64,000 nt of DNA from Lichenostomus cassidix. Taxonomy: Eukaryota; Chordata; Aves; Passeriformes; Meliphagidae. Below the pieces are notes generated by a model. That model was not told where the DNA came from and searched no databases. It was given only the letters and a program-made list of their open reading frames with translations. Of the stretch, positions 14,440-23,405 are shown piece after piece. The stretch lies in contig CM039182.1 in assembly GCA_008360975.2 (NCBI GenBank), forward strand, positions 48,372,491 to 48,436,490, in the 5' to 3' direction. Within the stretch, counting starts at the first letter, position 1. Each line of letters opens with the position of its first letter. The position numbers were made by a program, and so were the translations under genes.

Positions 14440-14830
14440 TTGCCAGCTGGAGTCTGGGCTAAAAATAGCCTTGTCATGACACAATAATGAATCCCGGCGA
14501 TAAGTGTATTTCGCAGAAACGCAATGAGGTCATTATCTGAGTGTTAATGGATGAATAGGGTGGGAAAGGGAGGGAAGCCGTTATTGGGTGGTACAATAAA
14601 AATGCAGAATGAATGAAAGAAATGTGAACAAATGTTACTCAAAAGGCTCTGAAAATCATAGCCTGCTTTCCTGTTTATGTTAGTGTAGGAATAATTTACA
14701 TGACATTAAAAATTGAAAATACTCATAAATTCTTAGCTCGCAATTTGTCGGCATAAACAATTACTGCTTTCCAGGCTCTGTGAAATTATTCTGTTTTATC
14801 TATATGAGATTTCAATAATTGTGCCATATA
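14440..14830. promoter_or_regulatory. Candidate conserved non-coding element
   Basis: An AT-rich, non-coding stretch that keeps several isolated CpGs (in CCCGGCGAT, TTCGCAG, AACGCAA, GCTCGCAATTTGTCGGC) and homeobox-like motifs (TAATGA, TTAATGG, ACAATTA). CpGs normally decay quickly in unmethylation-free AT-rich DNA, so their retention suggests constraint. This is an inference from composition alone; alignment to other birds would decide it. Confidence 0.3.
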
Positions 14831-16030
14831 TCTGTTAGTTACAGCACCACTAATAGTAAGGGAAGCAGATTCCAAAGCTAATCTACTACAAAACCCCAAA
14901 CCAACCAACCAACCACAAAGTCATCCAAATCCAAGAGCTCTGAACTAGTTGTTGCCTGAAGTATTTTACCCCTCAAAAGTACAAGTAAATACACAAAGAA
15001 CAGTATAACTGCATTCTCATTATTGTGATCTGTGTTGAAGCAGTAAATCTGCAGCTACACACAGCTGACTTAGAGAGGGAATGAATTTCAGACTAAGATT
15101 ACTTGATGAAAAAAAAAATCTTATTGCTGCTGTAATGCCTAATATTACTATACCCAAAAGAAATCAGTCATTTTACCTCCCAGTCTGCTGCTTATCATCA
15201 TTTGACATCATTTGCCTACTGGCAGTTTCAGCATTTCCCCTCTTTAGAAACCATCCGATCGTATCTTCCTTCATTGCCTTTTAAGACAGCACTAAATCAG
15301 AGAAAGTACATTTTAATACTCATATTAAGCCAACCCTCCTATCTCTTCATTGAGAAGGGAGAACAGGCTTCCACTTGGGAACAACATCCCCCCCCCGGAA
15401 GATGCTTGTGTGATTCTGTCCAAGAGAGATGGGATGTGTAGATAAAATACACATGCCAAAGACCAAGAAAGCTGCTGAGAGTGATTAATGAATAATATAG
15501 TTAGTCCAGCAGGTAGAAGAGGGGAACTCGCACCAGAGCATTCACAAGGAACCCTTGATCCAGGAAACTACAAAACCTGCTAAGTTTGAATTGAACTGCC
15601 TGCTTGGGCCCAGCAGCAAAGCTTAATTGCTTATTGTGCAACACCATCAGAATGCAGATTTGCTTGGTTAGAGTATCTAATTTAGCACAACATAATGTTC
15701 TGGACTCCCATGCATCAGCAGAGAAAAGCACAGCAATAGGTCCTGTATAAAAGTATGATACATAAAAAGCAAAAGAAAAAAATCTTTGGAGGCAGACCAA
15801 TTATCAGTAACACACAATGTAATGACAACACTTCAGACTAAAGAACAGACAGCCCCTGATCCTGCAAGCATTTATTGGCCTGCACTTCCCTACCATGAGT
15901 AATTTCTTCAGGATTCAATGAGACTGCATAATACTGAAATTAAACCATGTATCACCATTTCGAAAGCACACATCTGAAACAAATACCATCTACCGTCTCC
16001 ACTCTATTTGCTGAGCAGAGGAGAGAAAAG

Positions 16031-16049
16031 AAAAAAAAAAAAAAAAAAA
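16031..16049. repeat. A19 homopolymer
   Basis: Nineteen consecutive A on the + strand; simple repeat, no retrocopy body recognised. Confidence 0.9.
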
Positions 16050-16425
16050 GCAGAAAACTCCTCTGACAAAGGTCTTGCTTTTCTCTCTGGCTGAGAAGAA
16101 AAGAAGACATTATCACCAGAAAAATTGCACAAATATTAACAGTCCAATGATCAGGATACTTGCAAGTTGAAAAGGTCAGGATAGATTGACTTAATAGAAC
16201 TGATAGGTCCACACTCATGCTGTTTTGTCTCAGTTCACTTTCTTTTGAGGGAGACCAGGCCAATGAGCCTTCTTACATGAGTCCTGAAGGTAAACCCCTA
16301 AAATTAACCTGAATCACAGTATTTGTGTACATACAATGGCTACTTGCAGCTTCTAAACTCTGGTTTCCAGCACAATGATTTAAATCTGTGCACCTATATT
16401 ACTAACTACTTATATCTACTCCAAA

Positions 16426-16566
16426 TCTGGGGTTTGGGTTTTATGGTTTGGTGGTTTTTTGTTTGGTTGATTGGCTGGTTTTTTTGTTTGTTTGGGGTTT
16501 TTTGGGGGGTTTTGTTGTTGTTTTGTTTTGGGGGTTTTTTGTGGGTTTTTTTTTTTTTTTTTTTTG
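16426..16566. repeat. T/G-rich low-complexity tract with a T-run end
   Basis: About 140 bp made almost only of T and G, with several G3-G6 runs, ending in a T run of about 20. It could be an expanded oligo(A) tail of a minus-strand insertion, because read on the minus strand it starts with A and continues as A/C repeats. The neighbouring sequence at 16567-16950 is not recognised as any repeat family, so this origin is unproven. Confidence 0.8.
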
Positions 16567-17910
16567 AGAAAATTCCTTCTGCTCGTTATTTCAAGAAGAG
16601 GGTTTGCCCCACGTGAACTTAAAGAGCAGGCTGAATACAATCATTCTGTCCATGTACACTGTGCCCTTGGTGGTGCTTCAGGTGACATGACACTTGGGCT
16701 CAGCTGGGAAGCCTGGGTGCTGGACTGGGCTCTTGGCAAGCCTGATTGTAGGGGTCTGTGCCCCAGCCAGTATCTCAGGGACAGCAACCACAGGGAGGCT
16801 GATGGAAATGGCCACAAGTTCTGGCCCTCAAATTTAGGAAGTGCTGTTTCAAGAGATACAGTGACTATGAAACAGAATGCACAGGCAATGCCTATCATAG
16901 CCCAACACTATCAGAGGTGCCTAAGAAAGGAATGGCCAGAGGTTTAGGTATGAAATGGATTGGCAACAGATATTAATGTTTCAAAATTCTATCCATATAC
17001 CAATTTGGTAGTTCCACAGCCAGGCTTGTCTGTCTTCCCCAGCCTTCATATCTAAGCTAAGATTTTAATGCTGCTTTTTCATCTCTGGTGTCGGGGTTTT
17101 CATTCACTCCTTTTTTCTCCTGCAGTCTTGGGTTACTGAATAGATTATTATGGTGAGGATGGAAAGACCAGTACTGAACAGGAACAATTGCTAAAACTTG
17201 ATGGCTAAGGAGTTTCTCCTTACACGGAAGGAAAGTTTTTAAATAGTTGGTACAGTTGTAATAGATGACCTGCCCACACCTTACAGCCACAATATCAGGA
17301 GGGACAAATCACAAATGCACAAGGTAAACGTACATTTATAAATCATGCTATAAACAAGACCTTTAACAGCAACAATTAATTAAATTTTCATACATCTAAA
17401 AATGAATTAATATTTATTAACCCCTTCCAAATATTTGTTTAGTATCTTGAAACCAGCACTGATTTTTACGTTTTAAAATGAGTAGCAAAATATAAATTAA
17501 AAGAATTTGCTGGCAAGCCAGATAAAACCCTCAAAGATATTGATATTAATACTCAAACATTCTTTGTTCAAAGAATTTAGGGACAAAAAAACCTCAACAA
17601 CCTGAATTTAATTTTCATATATTCTAGGCAAATGGTTTAACTAACAATGAAACAGTTTTGAATTAGAGAGCAGCTCCTGGAAAAAAAGAGGAAATTTTGA
17701 ATTCATAACAGCTGAGAAGTGGTTAAGTAGAAATTTACTGAAATGCAGTTGAATTGATGCTGTGCACAATGCAGCATGAAATAAGGGCCAGAGAGGAAGG
17801 AAGCATATTAAGGAATTAAGAGTTTCCATTACAGGCTCATATCAGCACATATCAAGGATTTATCTTCCTTCAGAAATTTTGCTTTCAAACATATTCACAC
17901 TGCTTAGCAT

Positions 17911-17944
17911 GAAAAAAAAAGAAAAAAGAAGAAGAAAAAGAAAA
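17911..17944. repeat. A/G-rich simple tract
   Basis: A runs broken by single G, about 34 bp. Simple sequence. Confidence 0.8.
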
Positions 17945-18032
17945 CCAACTAAACCCTTCTTCAAAAATACTTAGCTTAATATTTTCTCTCCCATACATAT
18001 TTCAGGTAACAGTAGATGATCAAGTTATGTAA

Positions 18033-18037
18033 GTCTA
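18033..18037 (+). repeat. ERV target-site duplication, left copy
   Basis: GTCTA immediately before the TG of the 5' LTR. The same five bases follow the CA of the 3' LTR at 23919-23923. This fixes the exact insertion boundaries. A 5-bp duplication is usual for ERV-L and spumavirus-related integrases (established knowledge) but is not unique to them. Confidence 0.95.
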
Positions 18038-18118
18038 TGTCCTAGGTTGCAATATTGATGTAGTTAAGTATTCTATTACCACCAGCTGTGGGCCATTAGC
18101 TGCTATCACCCACTCCGG

Positions 18119-18194
18119 ATGACAGGCAATGGGCCATCCGTTAGCTATTATCACTTGCTAATGACCCACCCTGCATGACAGGCAATGGGCCATC
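18119..18194 (+). repeat. Direct repeat inside the LTR U3
   Basis: An identical 20-base block (ATGACAGGCAATGGGCCATC) occurs at 18119-18138 and again at 18175-18194, 56 bp apart, with weaker similarity in the sequence between. Repeated U3 blocks often act as enhancers in retroviral LTRs; that role here is inferred. The same pair is present in the 3' LTR. Confidence 0.9.
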
Positions 18195-18208
18195 AGGGAC
18201 CCACCGTG

Positions 18209-18215
18209 TGACTCA
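18209..18215 (+). promoter_or_regulatory. AP-1-type site in the LTR
   Basis: TGACTCA, an exact AP-1 consensus, about 70 bp upstream of the TATA box. It is unchanged in the 3' LTR. Confidence 0.55.
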
Positions 18216-18282
18216 TGGACTTATCTCATCCCATTGTGAGATGCTCTGCCGAGGAGGGAGGAGCCAAGTGTTCCCACCTGGA

Positions 18283-18287
18283 TATAA
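18283..18287 (+). promoter_or_regulatory. TATA box of the 5' LTR
   Basis: TATAA within GGATATAACC, preceded by a GGAGGGAGGAG purine-rich block. Transcription would start about 25-30 bp downstream, near 18310-18315, making U3 about 275 bp and the R-U5 part about 240 bp. Start position is an estimate. Confidence 0.65.
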
Positions 18288-18389
18288 CCTGGCTCTGGAA
18301 CTGCCTGAGCTAGCCCTGTCTACTGGGTTCCCAGAGGACCAGAGCTACCACTGGATCTTCAGCTGGAGACTAGACCTTCACAGGATCAC

Positions 18390-18412
18390 CACTTCAACTG
18401 GACTACTTCAGT
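18390..18412 (+). promoter_or_regulatory. Small RNA hairpin in R/U5
   Basis: CAACTG and CAGTTG are separated by eight bases in this short stretch of the transcribed part of the LTR, so the RNA can fold into a 6-bp stem. It is identical in both LTRs. Whether it serves polyadenylation, packaging or nothing is unknown. Confidence 0.4.
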
Positions 18413-18555
18413 TGGACTGCTTCCACCACCCTAACAGGGTGTTAGGTTGTATCTGACTTTGTCAGTGCTTTTCCTTGTATTATTTCACTTATTTTTTTAA
18501 TTTCAATCTTGACTTGTGATCTCCCACTGGTTTGTTTTCAAACCAAGACATATTT

Positions 18556-18573
18556 TGGCGCCCAATGTGGGGC
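18556..18573 (+). promoter_or_regulatory. Primer binding site, tRNA-Lys1,2 type
   Basis: TGGCGCCCAATGTGGGGC, starting five bases after the LTR end. It differs at one base from the site complementary to the 3' end of tRNA-Lys1,2, as used by spumaviruses and some betaretroviruses (established knowledge). Mammalian ERV-L was named for tRNA-Leu, so this element shares ERV-L-like pol but a foamy-virus-like primer. Confidence 0.88.
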
Positions 18574-18605
18574 ACGACCTGGGGAAACTCAGAAATCCTA
18601 TCACC

Positions 18606-20186
18606 ATGATGTTCAGCTTATCTATATGGGTACTGTATCTCGCTCTCTATATTTTTCCTCAAATGGGATACTATCTGCCCGTCATATTGCTCCTGTTGCG
18701 ACCAGGGAATGGCATGAGAATTGCTCTATTAGTTTATTATGCCTATGGCATGGTTACCTGTGAGGCAATGAACACCATTCGTTATATATACTCGACTTTG
18801 TCTGCCTGGCCTAACCTGAGCTGTTTCGTCTGGGACCTCCTCAGCAATCGCACCCACCCTCTGGGGCTAGGAAGCGAGAGCGGTTTCTTCCAACATTTCA
18901 GGTCAGGCACAGCCGTTTTTGAGGATATTGAGTTCTCTCTGGATGCTAGGGATGGCATAATCTTTTTGTTAGTTCTGTTTTCTTTGACCAGCACCGTGTA
19001 CCTCATGCTGCAAATCAGAAAAATATTTTGTCTTCTTGCGGAGGAAAAACAAAGCAAATCAAAACAGCCGAAGCCCATAGCAGTTGCCCCTGTCCAGAAA
19101 AAGAAATCAAAGAGCAAATCAGTCCGCATAGCGACTGATGAGGATGCAGCAGGACCATCTCACCCAGCAGAAGACACAGAGCCGGAGATCATCACTCACT
19201 CTCTGTCCCTGGGGGAGCTGCGTGACCTACGGAGGGAATTCACCCGGCAGGCAAACGAGTCCATCTTAACCTGGCTGCTCCGCATCTGGGATGCCGCTGC
19301 TAATGACACCATTCTGGACGGAAGTGAGGCCAGACAACTGGAATCCCTGTCCCAGGATGTGGTTATTGACCAGGGGATTGGGAAAACCCAGGAAACTCTC
19401 AGCCTCTGGCGGAGATTGCTGGCGAGTGTACGGGACAGATACCTGTGCAAAGAAGACCTCCAGATGCACCAGAGAAAATGAAACACAATAGAACAAGGTA
19501 TCCGATGCCTGAGGGAATTGGCCGTACTAGAGATCATTTTCTCGGACAACGAGAGATTCCCCAAGAGCCCAGATAATGTCCAGTGCACTTCACAAATGTG
19601 GCTAAGATTCGCGCGGCTCAAACCAGAGATATACTCTCGTTACCTAGCAACACTGCAGTGGAGGGAAGGCGAAGACCAGGTGGGCGTGTTAGCAAACAAA
19701 CTGAGAATTTACGAGGACACTGTCACCGCTCCACTACGTACCTAGGTCTCATCAGTGGAAACAAACCTGGCTGAGCAAGTCCGGAGCTTGATTGAAGAGA
19801 GCCTCCAGAAACTAAGGAAAGAGTTCAAAGAAAGATTTTTCCATGTCACACCGAAACCAACCAGAGTCTCTGCCATCAGGAGCAGACGTCCCCCAGCCAG
19901 GGAAAGAAGACAAACCCCGCGACGTGACCTCTGGTTTTTCCTTCAGGAGCATGGGGAAGACATGAGAAAGTGGGATAGGAAACCCACCTCCTCCTTAGCA
20001 GCCCGGGTACGTGAATTGAAAACAGAAACATCCACTTCAGGAGGCTCATCTAGGTACAACACTGCCCCAGTCTCTTGTGGACAGAACCCCCAACAGAATG
20101 GAAAGGATAATATGACTGATTCTCTTGAAGGAACCTCAAGAACACATTTACGGGAGAAGAGCACCACGCACCAAAAACAGGATTAG
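18606..20186 (+). pseudogene. gag: gag region of the ERV, broken by two in-frame stops
   Basis: The start is the first ATG after the primer site, in good context (CACC before ATG), only 32 bases downstream of it. The frame runs 527 codons to a TAG at 20184, interrupted by TGA at 19479 and TAG at 19743. The first open segment is 291 residues. Residues about 5-31, 38-50 and 117-137 are strongly hydrophobic and look membrane-spanning; an N-glycosylation motif (NRT) sits at 81-83. A Lys/Ser-rich linker (about 147-172) and an acidic stretch follow, then from about residue 199 a helical block with the LGELRDLRREF and ILTWLLRIWD motifs that fits a capsid domain. The C-terminal part is basic (RRPPARERR-type) and has no CCHC zinc knuckle. 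The membrane-like N-terminus is unusual for Gag. Capsid identity is inferred. Confidence 0.8.
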
Positions 20187-20620
20187 AGGAACCCTGCCTC
20201 TAGCCAGGTAGAGGAAAGGGACAACCGGATCTATTGGACTGTGTGAATCCGATGGCCTGGCACGTCTGACCCACAAAGATACATGGCTTTGGTTGACACC
20301 GGCGCTCAGTGCACCCTGATGCCATCCAGGTATGTGGGGACCGAATCCATTTCTATTTCTGGGGTGACAGGAGGATCCCAGCAGCTGACTGTACTGGAAG
20401 CTGAAGTGAGTTTAACTGGGAATGAGTGGCAGAAACACCCCATTGTGACTGGTCCAGACGCCCCATGCATCCTCGGCATAGATTATCTCAAGAGTGGATA
20501 TTTCAAGGACCCGAAGGGACATCGCTGGGCTTTTGAGATTGCAGCTGTAGAGACAAAAGACATAAGACAACTGAATACCCTGCCCGGTCTCTCAGACAAC
20601 CCATCTGCTGTAGGAGTACT
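20187..20620 (+). pseudogene. pro: Retroviral aspartic protease region
   Basis: Same register as gag, directly after the TAG at 20184, with a second stop (TGA at 20244-20246). The catalytic motif D-T-G-A is at 20295-20306 within a LVDTGAQCTLMPS context, and a downstream CILGIDYL segment gives the second hydrophobic-G motif expected of a retropepsin. The domain core itself (from 20247) is open. It would be made as part of Gag-Pro-Pol and process the polyprotein. If the TAG at 20184 is a true gag terminator, expression would need readthrough, because no frameshift separates gag from pro. Confidence 0.85.
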
Positions 20621-21560
20621 GAGAATTAAAGAACAGCGGGTACCAATTGCTACAGCAACAGTGCATCGCCGGCAATACCGCACTGACAGAGACTCTGTGG
20701 CCCCCATCCATAAGATGATTCAGGATCTGGAGAGCCAAGGGGTGGTCAGCAAGGCTCACTCACCCTTTAACAGCCCTATATGGCCGGTGCGTAAGTCCAG
20801 TAAAGAATGGAGACTGACGGTGGATTACCGTGGCCTGAATGAAGTCACACCACCACTGAGTGCTGCTGTACCGGACATGTTGGAACTTCAGTATGAGCTG
20901 GAATCCAAGGCAGCAAAGTGGTATGCGACCATTGATATTGCCAATGCCTTTTTCTCCATTCCTCTGGCAGCAGAGTGCAGGCCTCAGTTTGCTTTCACCT
21001 GGAGAGGTGTGCAGTACACATAGAACCGACTGCCCCAGGGGTGGAAACACAGTCCCACCATCTGCCATGGACTGATCCAGGCTGCATTAGAAAAGGGTGA
21101 GGCTCCAGAACATCTGCAGTATATTGATGACATCATTGTGTGGGGAGACACAGCAACGGAAGTATTTGAGAAAGGAGAGAAAATCATCAAAATTCTCCTG
21201 GAAGCCAGTTTCGCCATCAAGAAGAGCAAAGTCAAGGGACCCGCCCGAGAGATCCAGTTCCTGGGAGTAAAGTGGCAAGATAGACGGCGTCAGATTCCTT
21301 CTGAGGTCATCAATAAGATCATCGCAATGTCTCCACCAACCAACAAGAAGGAGACACAAGCCTTCCTAGGCGCCATAGGCTTTTGGAGAATGCACATCCC
21401 CGAGTACAGCCAGATCGTGAGTCCTCTCTACCTCATAACCCGCAAGAAGAACGATTTCCACTGGGGCCCTGAACAGCAGCAAGCCTTCACCCAGATCAAA
21501 CAGGAGATTGCTCATGCGGTAGCCCTTGACCCAGTCAGGACAGGACCAGAGGTAAAGAAT
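20621..21560 (+). pseudogene. pol: Reverse transcriptase region, one in-frame stop
   Basis: Copies viral RNA into DNA. Fingers and palm motifs are in order: SPFNSPIWPVRK, RLTVDYRGLN, then the block A aspartate in ATIDIANAFF (GAT at 20934), an LPQGW motif just after the stop, and the catalytic YIDD at 21120-21131. The thumb/connection begins near FLGVKW and the QAFLGAIGFWR motif that follows. The TAG at 21021-21023 lies between block A and LPQGW, so the polymerase is cut in half. Catalytic aspartates are all present. YIDD rather than YMDD, and the surrounding sequence, fit ERV-L-type pol. Confidence 0.92.
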
Positions 21561-22496
21561 GTGCTTTACTCTGCAGCCGGGAGCCATAGTCTGTCCTGGA
21601 GCCTTTGGCAGAAAGTGCCTGGTGAGACCCGAGGTCGACCACTGGGATTCTGGAGTCGAAGTTACAGAGAGTCTGAAGTCAACTACACTCCCACCGAGAA
21701 AGAAATCTTGGCAGCTTACAAAGGAGTCCAAGCTGCCTCAGAGGTGATTGGCACAGAAACACAACTTCTCCTTGCACCCCGACTGCCAGTGCTGGGGTGG
21801 ATGTTCAAGGGAAGGGTTCCCTCTACCCACCATGCCACTGATGCCACATGGAGCAAATGGATTGCCCTCATCACACAGCGCGCCCGTATTGGAAACCCGA
21901 ATCGCCCTGGGATTCTGGAAATCATAACAAACTGGCCTGAAGGTGAGACTTTTAAATTATCTTCAGAAGAAGCAGAGGAGAAAGTAGCACGTGCCAAGGA
22001 AGCACCCCCGTATAACGAGCTGCCGGAGAGTGAAAGACGCTATGCCCTCTTCACCGATGGGTCCTGCCGAATTGTAGGCGCAGATCGGAAATGGAAAGCT
22101 GCAGTATGGAGCCCCACACGACAAGCTGTACAGGCTACTGAGGGACAAGGTGGATCGAGTCAAGTCGCAGAGCTTAAAGCCATCCAACTGGCTTTAGATA
22201 TTGCCGAATGAGAAAAATGGCCAAGGCTCTATCTCTACACTGACTCCTGGATGGTAGCCAATGCACTATGGGGATGGTTAGAACGCTGGAGAAAGGCTAA
22301 CTGGCAGCGCAGAGGAAAACCCATCTGGGCCGCTGAGATTTGGCAGGACATCGCCGCCCGGGCAGAAAAGCTGACCGTGAAAGTTCGACACGTGGATGCA
22401 CATGTACCTAAGAGTCGGGCTAATGAAGAGCATCGTAACAACGAGCAAGTAGACCGAGCTGCCAAGGTGGAAGTGTCACAGGTGGATCTAGACTAG
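21561..22496 (+). pseudogene. pol: RT connection and RNase H region, stops inside and at its end
   Basis: The connection segment carries the SRSYRESEVNYTPTEKEILA motif shared by ERV-L and gammaretroviral pol. RNase H follows: catalytic Asp in LFTDGS (GAT at 22056), Glu in QVAELKAI (GAG at 22170) and Asp in YTDSW (GAC at 22242), then a C-terminal VRHVDAHVPKS segment with the histidine region. A TGA at 22209 falls between the second and third catalytic residues and a TAG at 22494 lies at the domain end. Function is to remove the RNA strand during reverse transcription. All three acidic residues are kept despite the stops. Confidence 0.9.
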
Positions 22497-23405
22497 CAGC
22501 ACAAAGGAGAATTATTTCTAGCTCGTTGGGCCCATGATGCCTCTGGTCATCAAGGGAGAGATGCGACATACAGGTGGGCTCGTGACCGAGGGGTGGACTT
22601 GACCATGGACAACATCTCACAAATCATCCACAACTGTGAGACTTGCGCTGCAATCAAACAGGCCAAGCGGGTGAAGCCTCTGTGGTATGGTGGACGATGG
22701 TCAAAGTACAGGTATGGGGAAGTATGGCAAGTTGACTACATCACACTTCCCCAAACCCGCCAAGGAAAGCGCTACGTGTTGACCATGGTGGAAGCAAACA
22801 CGGGATGGTTAGAGACCTACCCTGTGCCTCATGCTACTGCCCGGAACACCATCTTGGGTCTGGAAAAGCAAGTCCTGTGGAGACATGGTACCCCTGAGAG
22901 AATCGAGTCTGACAATGGAACCCATTTCAAGAATGGCCTCATAAGCACCTGGGCTAGAGAGCATAGAATTAAATGGATATACCACATACCCTATCATGCA
23001 CCAGCTGCCGGGAAAGTTGAACGATGCAATGGACTACTTAAGACAACTTTGAAGGCACTTGGCGGGGGAACCTTCAAAAATTGAGAACTGAACTTAGCAA
23101 AGGCCACCTGGATGGTTAACACAAGGGGTTCTATCAATCGAGCCGGTCCTGCCGAATCCGAACCTTTGCACACAGTAGATGGAGATAAAGTCCCTGTGAT
23201 ACACGTAAGAGGTTTCTTAAGAAAGACTGTTTGGATTAGTCCCACCTCAAGCAAAGGCAAACCCATCCATAGAGTGGTTTTTGCCCAAGGACCTGGTTAT
23301 ACTTGGTGGGTGATGCAGGCAGATGGAGAAACCCATTGTGTCCCACAAGGAGACCTTATCTTAACTGAGAACTGTGTAGATGGTAATAGAATAAGGGGTG
23401 GATAA
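22497..23405 (+). pseudogene. pol: Integrase region, one in-frame stop; ends at the 3' LTR
   Basis: The zinc-binding HHCC domain is visible: His codons at 22533 and 22548 and Cys codons at 22635 and 22644. The catalytic core has Asp at 22734 (WQVDYI), Asp at 22911 (ESDNGTHFKN) and Glu at 23019 (GKVERCNGLL), spaced D-x35-E as in retroviral integrases. A C-terminal SH3-like part follows (roughly 23230-23380, with VVFAQGPGYTWWV and a GDLILTE end). A TGA at 23082 separates the core from the C-terminal domain. The natural terminator TAA is at 23403-23405, the last three bases before the LTR, leaving no room for env or dUTPase. Confidence 0.93.
23388..23405 (+). promoter_or_regulatory. Polypurine tract (plus-strand primer)
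   Basis: A purine-rich stretch (AGAATAAGGGGTGGATAA) directly before the TG of the 3' LTR, the expected place for the plus-strand DNA primer. It also encodes the last codons and terminator of pol. Confidence 0.8.

Larger units (their letters stand above)
14831..18032. other. Gene-free stretch left of the ERV
   Basis: No gene recognised. Contains a (CCAA)n patch near 14893-14916, a C9 run (15388-15396), an A19 run (16031-16049), a long T/G-rich tract (about 16426-16566) and an A/G-rich tract (17911-17944). A more GC-rich patch at about 16640-16940 follows the T/G tract; it is open on both strands but shows no domain. Confidence 0.5.
18038..18550 (+). repeat. 5' LTR (513 bp)
   Basis: Begins TGTCCTAGG and ends AAGACA, so it has the canonical TG...CA ends. 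It matches 23406-23918 at 506 of 513 positions with no gap. Differences are at 18046, 18147, 18151, 18154, 18155, 18172 and 18353; four of the seven fall within nine bases. It holds a 20-bp direct repeat (18119-18138 and 18175-18194), an AP-1 consensus, a TATA box and two short hairpins. No canonical AATAAA is visible, so the polyadenylation signal must be a variant. Confidence 0.97.

Noticed and set aside
16471..16947. 158-codon + frame
   Set aside because: Its first half is produced by T/G low-complexity DNA (Phe/Gly/Cys runs) and the rest has no recognisable domain.
18175..18456. 93-codon + frame inside the 5' LTR
   Set aside because: It lies in U3 and R with the promoter in its middle; no superantigen-like or other known LTR protein is recognised.
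18782..22620. Several minus-strand and alternate-register frames inside the ERV (for example 19196-19621 and 21366-21731)
   Set aside because: They are shadows of the gag-pro-pol register on the + strand.
23085..23405. Possible env start
   Set aside because: The sequence continues the integrase C-terminal domain in the same register and ends at the LTR; there is no signal peptide, surface or fusion region.
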